DNA of 64,000 nt from positions 15,234,001 through 15,298,000 of the forward strand of contig JAWUZG010000056.1 in the NCBI GenBank assembly GCA_036785705.1, written 5' to 3'. The notes beneath the pieces are model-generated. The model was given only the letters and a program-made list of their open reading frames with translations. It did not search any database and was not told the DNA's origin. Each line of letters begins with the position of its first letter. Positions within the stretch are counted from its first letter, which is position 1. The position numbers and the translations under genes were made by a program. Below, piece by piece: positions 60,851 through 64,000 of the stretch. The DNA is from Acanthornis magna (Eukaryota > Chordata > Aves > Passeriformes > Acanthizidae).

Positions 60851-63800
60851 TTTGATTTATAAGCGAGCCACCCTGAGAATGCTCCAAGGGGGTCTCCAAA
60901 AATATAATTTATTTTCTTCCTCAGATTATAATTAAAAACATGCTCTTAGAACTATTTAAAAAATGGAAAAAGAGATCTGTGGAAGCCCAGCACAAAAAGC
61001 GATGATGCTTAAGGGTCAGGGGAAGACAGAGTGTGAAATAAAGGAAACAAAATTTGAGGTAAAACTGCTTGGCAACAAAGATAAACAGTGTCATTTACAA
61101 TGCTGCTGCTGTCTCTCTCTCTGAGGTAGGGTTGTAACTTTGCAGACGAAGTGATTTGGGCTCTTGGGACATTCCAGAAGGAATCACAGTGTCCTCAGCA
61201 GAACCACTCCCCTCATCTGCCCATACTGCCCATCCTGTGCAGCCCAGCATTGTTCACTTTCTGGGCTCACAATTTTTTAAAATAGAATATTGAAGGACAA
61301 TTATTTTCATAAAATATATTTTTTTTTTAAATTTAGACTCTATTTAATCTTATATACTCATTGCAAACGCAGTTTAATCTGACAATGCCGTAGATTAAAG
61401 ATTACACATTTCTAACAGAGGTGGGGAGTAAACCTTTGCAGATGGTTTAAAATACCTGAGTGAAGAACTCATTTACAGACTGGAAACATAAACACCTCTT
61501 CAAGCACACACACACACACGAGATGCAGATTAATAATTAATTCATAACTTGCTATGGTCAGACAGGAAGCTTCAGACACAGGTACCACATGCCCTCAGGA
61601 CAGATTTCATATGAAGAACTGCAGATGTTTTAATTTTATAATTTTTTTCCATAAATATCTGGAAGCAAACCTTCATGAAAACTGAACATTTTGGGCCATT
61701 ATCTGCTGCAGCTCGGCACTGAAATTTTAGTTTGTGCAACAGCTACTCGTATATAAAGAAATAAAGCACAGGGGCTTTCAAAATATCCACTGGAGGGGTG
61801 CATTTATGTGAGAGAATATATGCATGGCTGAGGTTTGACGTGGAATAATAAACCATATGGCCCCCAATCGAGTGCAGAGTTGTAATCCAGGTGTTGTGCT
61901 AACTGTTTTAATTGTGCAGTGTGGTTCCTGTGCCCGGGGCTCAAATTGGGAAGGGAATTGGAAAGAAAACAGTGATCCTCTTGTTGAAAAATGTAATTAG
62001 TTTCATAAATATAGTAGTGGACAAAGGGGAGGGGGGGAAGAGGTCCCTTTTTTTAGATGTTTACCAACACAGCTTTGCAGGTGCTCACATATGCTGCGAA
62101 TTTATTGCTACTGCAAAAAAAACAACCATTCGAATCCATACTTCTCAAAATCTCATCCTTTAAAAGGAAAAACACATTTCCTTTCTCACATTCTTGGCCA
62201 GAAAAAGCTGCTCTTCCACATTTTTCCACAGATAAATAATGTGCAAGGTGAAACAGGGAGTGTCCAGTTCCACAGGAAGAGAACAGGGCATTGCTTTTTC
62301 CAAACCAACCTGTGGTGGTCCTGGTCAAAGAAAGACTGAAGAGGCAAAATCAATGCAAATTTGTCAAGTTTCTCTCTCTGCAATTTCAGGCTTGTTCCAT
62401 ACCTGGAACCCTATTTCCCACCAAGGTCTGTGATATCTTTTTAAGTCAGATTTCAAATGTTTCCGAAAGCTGAACTTCGTTTCCAGAGACTGACAGGCTG
62501 AAAGATCCTCCCATCAGCAAAGTCAAATAGCATTTAAATGCTTAAAACATTCCCTGAATTTTGGCATGTGTCTTTCCTGAGTACTCTTCATGCCCTACTC
62601 ATCACTTAGCCAAGGCAGACAGAGTTTCTCTGATTTCTCACAGCATCACCTGAGCTCCTCCTGCTCAGTGTCATTTCACCTGTCTGCATTTGACACAGGC
62701 TTCAGGATTACAGCAACCAAATTTTGTTTTGCTCTGTTCCTGCGTCCGTCTCTTTTCATTTAATCTAAGTTCCTTTGTCAAAAGGGGAAGAAGTTTTCAG
62801 CAAGGCTTCCTCACAAAAGATCGCAGGCTCAGATTAATGCTAATGTGTGGTTAATTTGTTTCAGTGTTGTCAACTTGTTTGAACTGCAGAATGTCTTCCA
62901 AAAAAAATTGAATATCTAGATATTACTTCCAGTACTTGAAACTATTTCAGCTGTTCAGTTCAAAATGCTTTGTCAATTTACCTCTGAGGGGTTTGCTCTG
63001 GTTTTATTTGTGCTGATTCACCAAATTACAGAAATCTTATTTACTTCAAGTGCTCAGGCAGGACACCTGAACACGTCAAACTATGAGGCCTGATGATCAG
63101 TAAATCATTTTCTCACTTGTTTTAGGATACATCCCAGGGGAAGTGCTGTATCAGGACATTTGCTAGGGAATTAGGGAAGTGAGCACCACTTCAGGTGTTT
63201 CAGTAGTGAATCAACAAGTGCACAGTGAGTGCTAATCTATCAGATTATAAATTGTCTTTACTTACACATTTTCTTTTATCTGGAAAAGCTTGTGAGGTAG
63301 ACCTGGGAAAAACAAAATTAAAGAAAATGTTCCATATGGTCCTTGGAAAACGCCCACAATTTTATATTGCTGAAGCAAAATTATTGCAGAGTATTTGCGA
63401 TGCCCAACTACAGAAATAAAACTTCATAGGATAAAGGAAAAAGCTTGGAGAGCAAGTAGCCAGAAGCATTTGGAAGAAAAATTGCATCCTGTGACTCTTC
63501 TTAGAGCCTGCTTGATAGTAAAGAGTGCCTTATCCTGCCAGGCAAGCAATCAAAAAAAAAAAAAAAGAAGAAAAAAGAAGGGATCTGTAACCAAAGAAGG
63601 AAATAAAAGACCACATTGCAGATGCCTTTATAGAAGACACAACTTACATCTGCCCTCAGGATCCAGAAGCTGTGGAATGTCTGAAAGGGGGGGATATTTT
63701 TCTGGCAACATTACCTGATCCATGTGTCAAGGGAAGCATTAACACCATACCTCCATCCCTCACAGACACAGATTGATGGAAGCAACATTCCCATAAACAA

Positions 63801-64000
63801 ATCACAAGGGGCCACCTCACTCTGCTCTCGTTGCTTCCATCCAGGCACATCCCACAGAGCAGAGCAGAGCCTCAGGAGCCAGGCAGGACACAGCCAAGAT
63901 TCCAGCAGCCAAGATTGTCACATTGCTTGTTCTGGAAAAAACAGAACAAGTGTGCTGGAGTTTATGGGCCTCCTTTGTCCTCAGACACGTGCTGTCAGCA
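60851..64000. other. Non-coding DNA, no gene seen
   Basis: Frames stay at or below 107 codons and overlap on opposite strands at 62050-62430. Simple sequence consists of (CA)7 at 61505-61519 and an A15 plus purine tract at 63552-63580. CAGATTAATAATTAATTCATAAC near 61526 is rich in homeodomain-like TAAT cores. No transposon or RNA gene was recognised up to the end of the window. Confidence 0.57.
61505..61519 (+). repeat. (CA)7 microsatellite
   Basis: A short dinucleotide run, probably modestly polymorphic. Confidence 0.9.

Noticed and set aside
1..64000. CRISPR array, phage, plasmid or bacterial operon
   Set aside because: There are no regularly spaced repeats, no packed co-directional frames and no ribosome-binding-site pattern. 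CR1 elements show a bird genome.
1..64000. Known microRNA or snRNA genes
   Set aside because: I looked for remembered mature sequences (let-7, miR-9, miR-124, miR-137, miR-128, miR-155) and U6 start motifs and saw none. A covariance-model search could still find others.

Overview
The window is eukaryotic nuclear DNA, almost certainly from a bird and quite possibly a passerine. The base composition is mostly AT-rich with depleted CpG. There are no long reading frames, homopolymer and A-rich tracts are frequent, and three fragments carry the 3' end of avian-type CR1 LINEs in reverse orientation (21357-21425, 29037-29360, 37082-37150). Older, heavily decayed repeats of kinds shared by birds, turtles and crocodilians are scattered through it. 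No database search was possible, so family names rest on remembered consensus features. Nothing suggests bacterial, plasmid or phage DNA.

No protein-coding gene can be supported. The longest open frames are about 140-150 codons. They occur on both strands, match no family I recognise, and are what 64 kb of non-coding DNA produces by chance. The window is best read as intergenic sequence (a gene desert) or part of a very large intron.

Layout: 1-14.7 kb is AT-rich single-copy DNA with two ancient repeat fossils (4078-4155, 5288-5430). At 14.7-15.6 kb lies the largest identifiable element, a frame-broken CR1 reverse-transcriptase region on the + strand. Compact candidate regulatory DNA follows (15.6-16.7 kb). 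At 16.7-29 kb there are long A-rich and T-rich tracts, a short CR1 tail and a tRNA-like or SINE-like relic (28390-28472). A truncated CR1 covers 29.0-29.4 kb. Two CpG-retaining patches stand out at 31.8-32.3 kb and 37.7-38.1 kb; the second carries E-box, GGATTA and RFX-like motifs and has a CTCF-like motif beside it. At 43.6-47.1 kb there is a further candidate regulatory block and a 37-bp repeat pair 898 bp apart. At 49.0-49.9 kb there is a GC-rich block. The right end has two palindromic ancient repeats (60.5-60.85 kb) and otherwise featureless DNA.

No set of genes here can be said to work together. The most plausible role is cis-regulatory sequence for a gene outside the window, with decayed transposons between the candidate elements. 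This is inference from sequence texture; comparison with other bird and reptile genomes would decide it.
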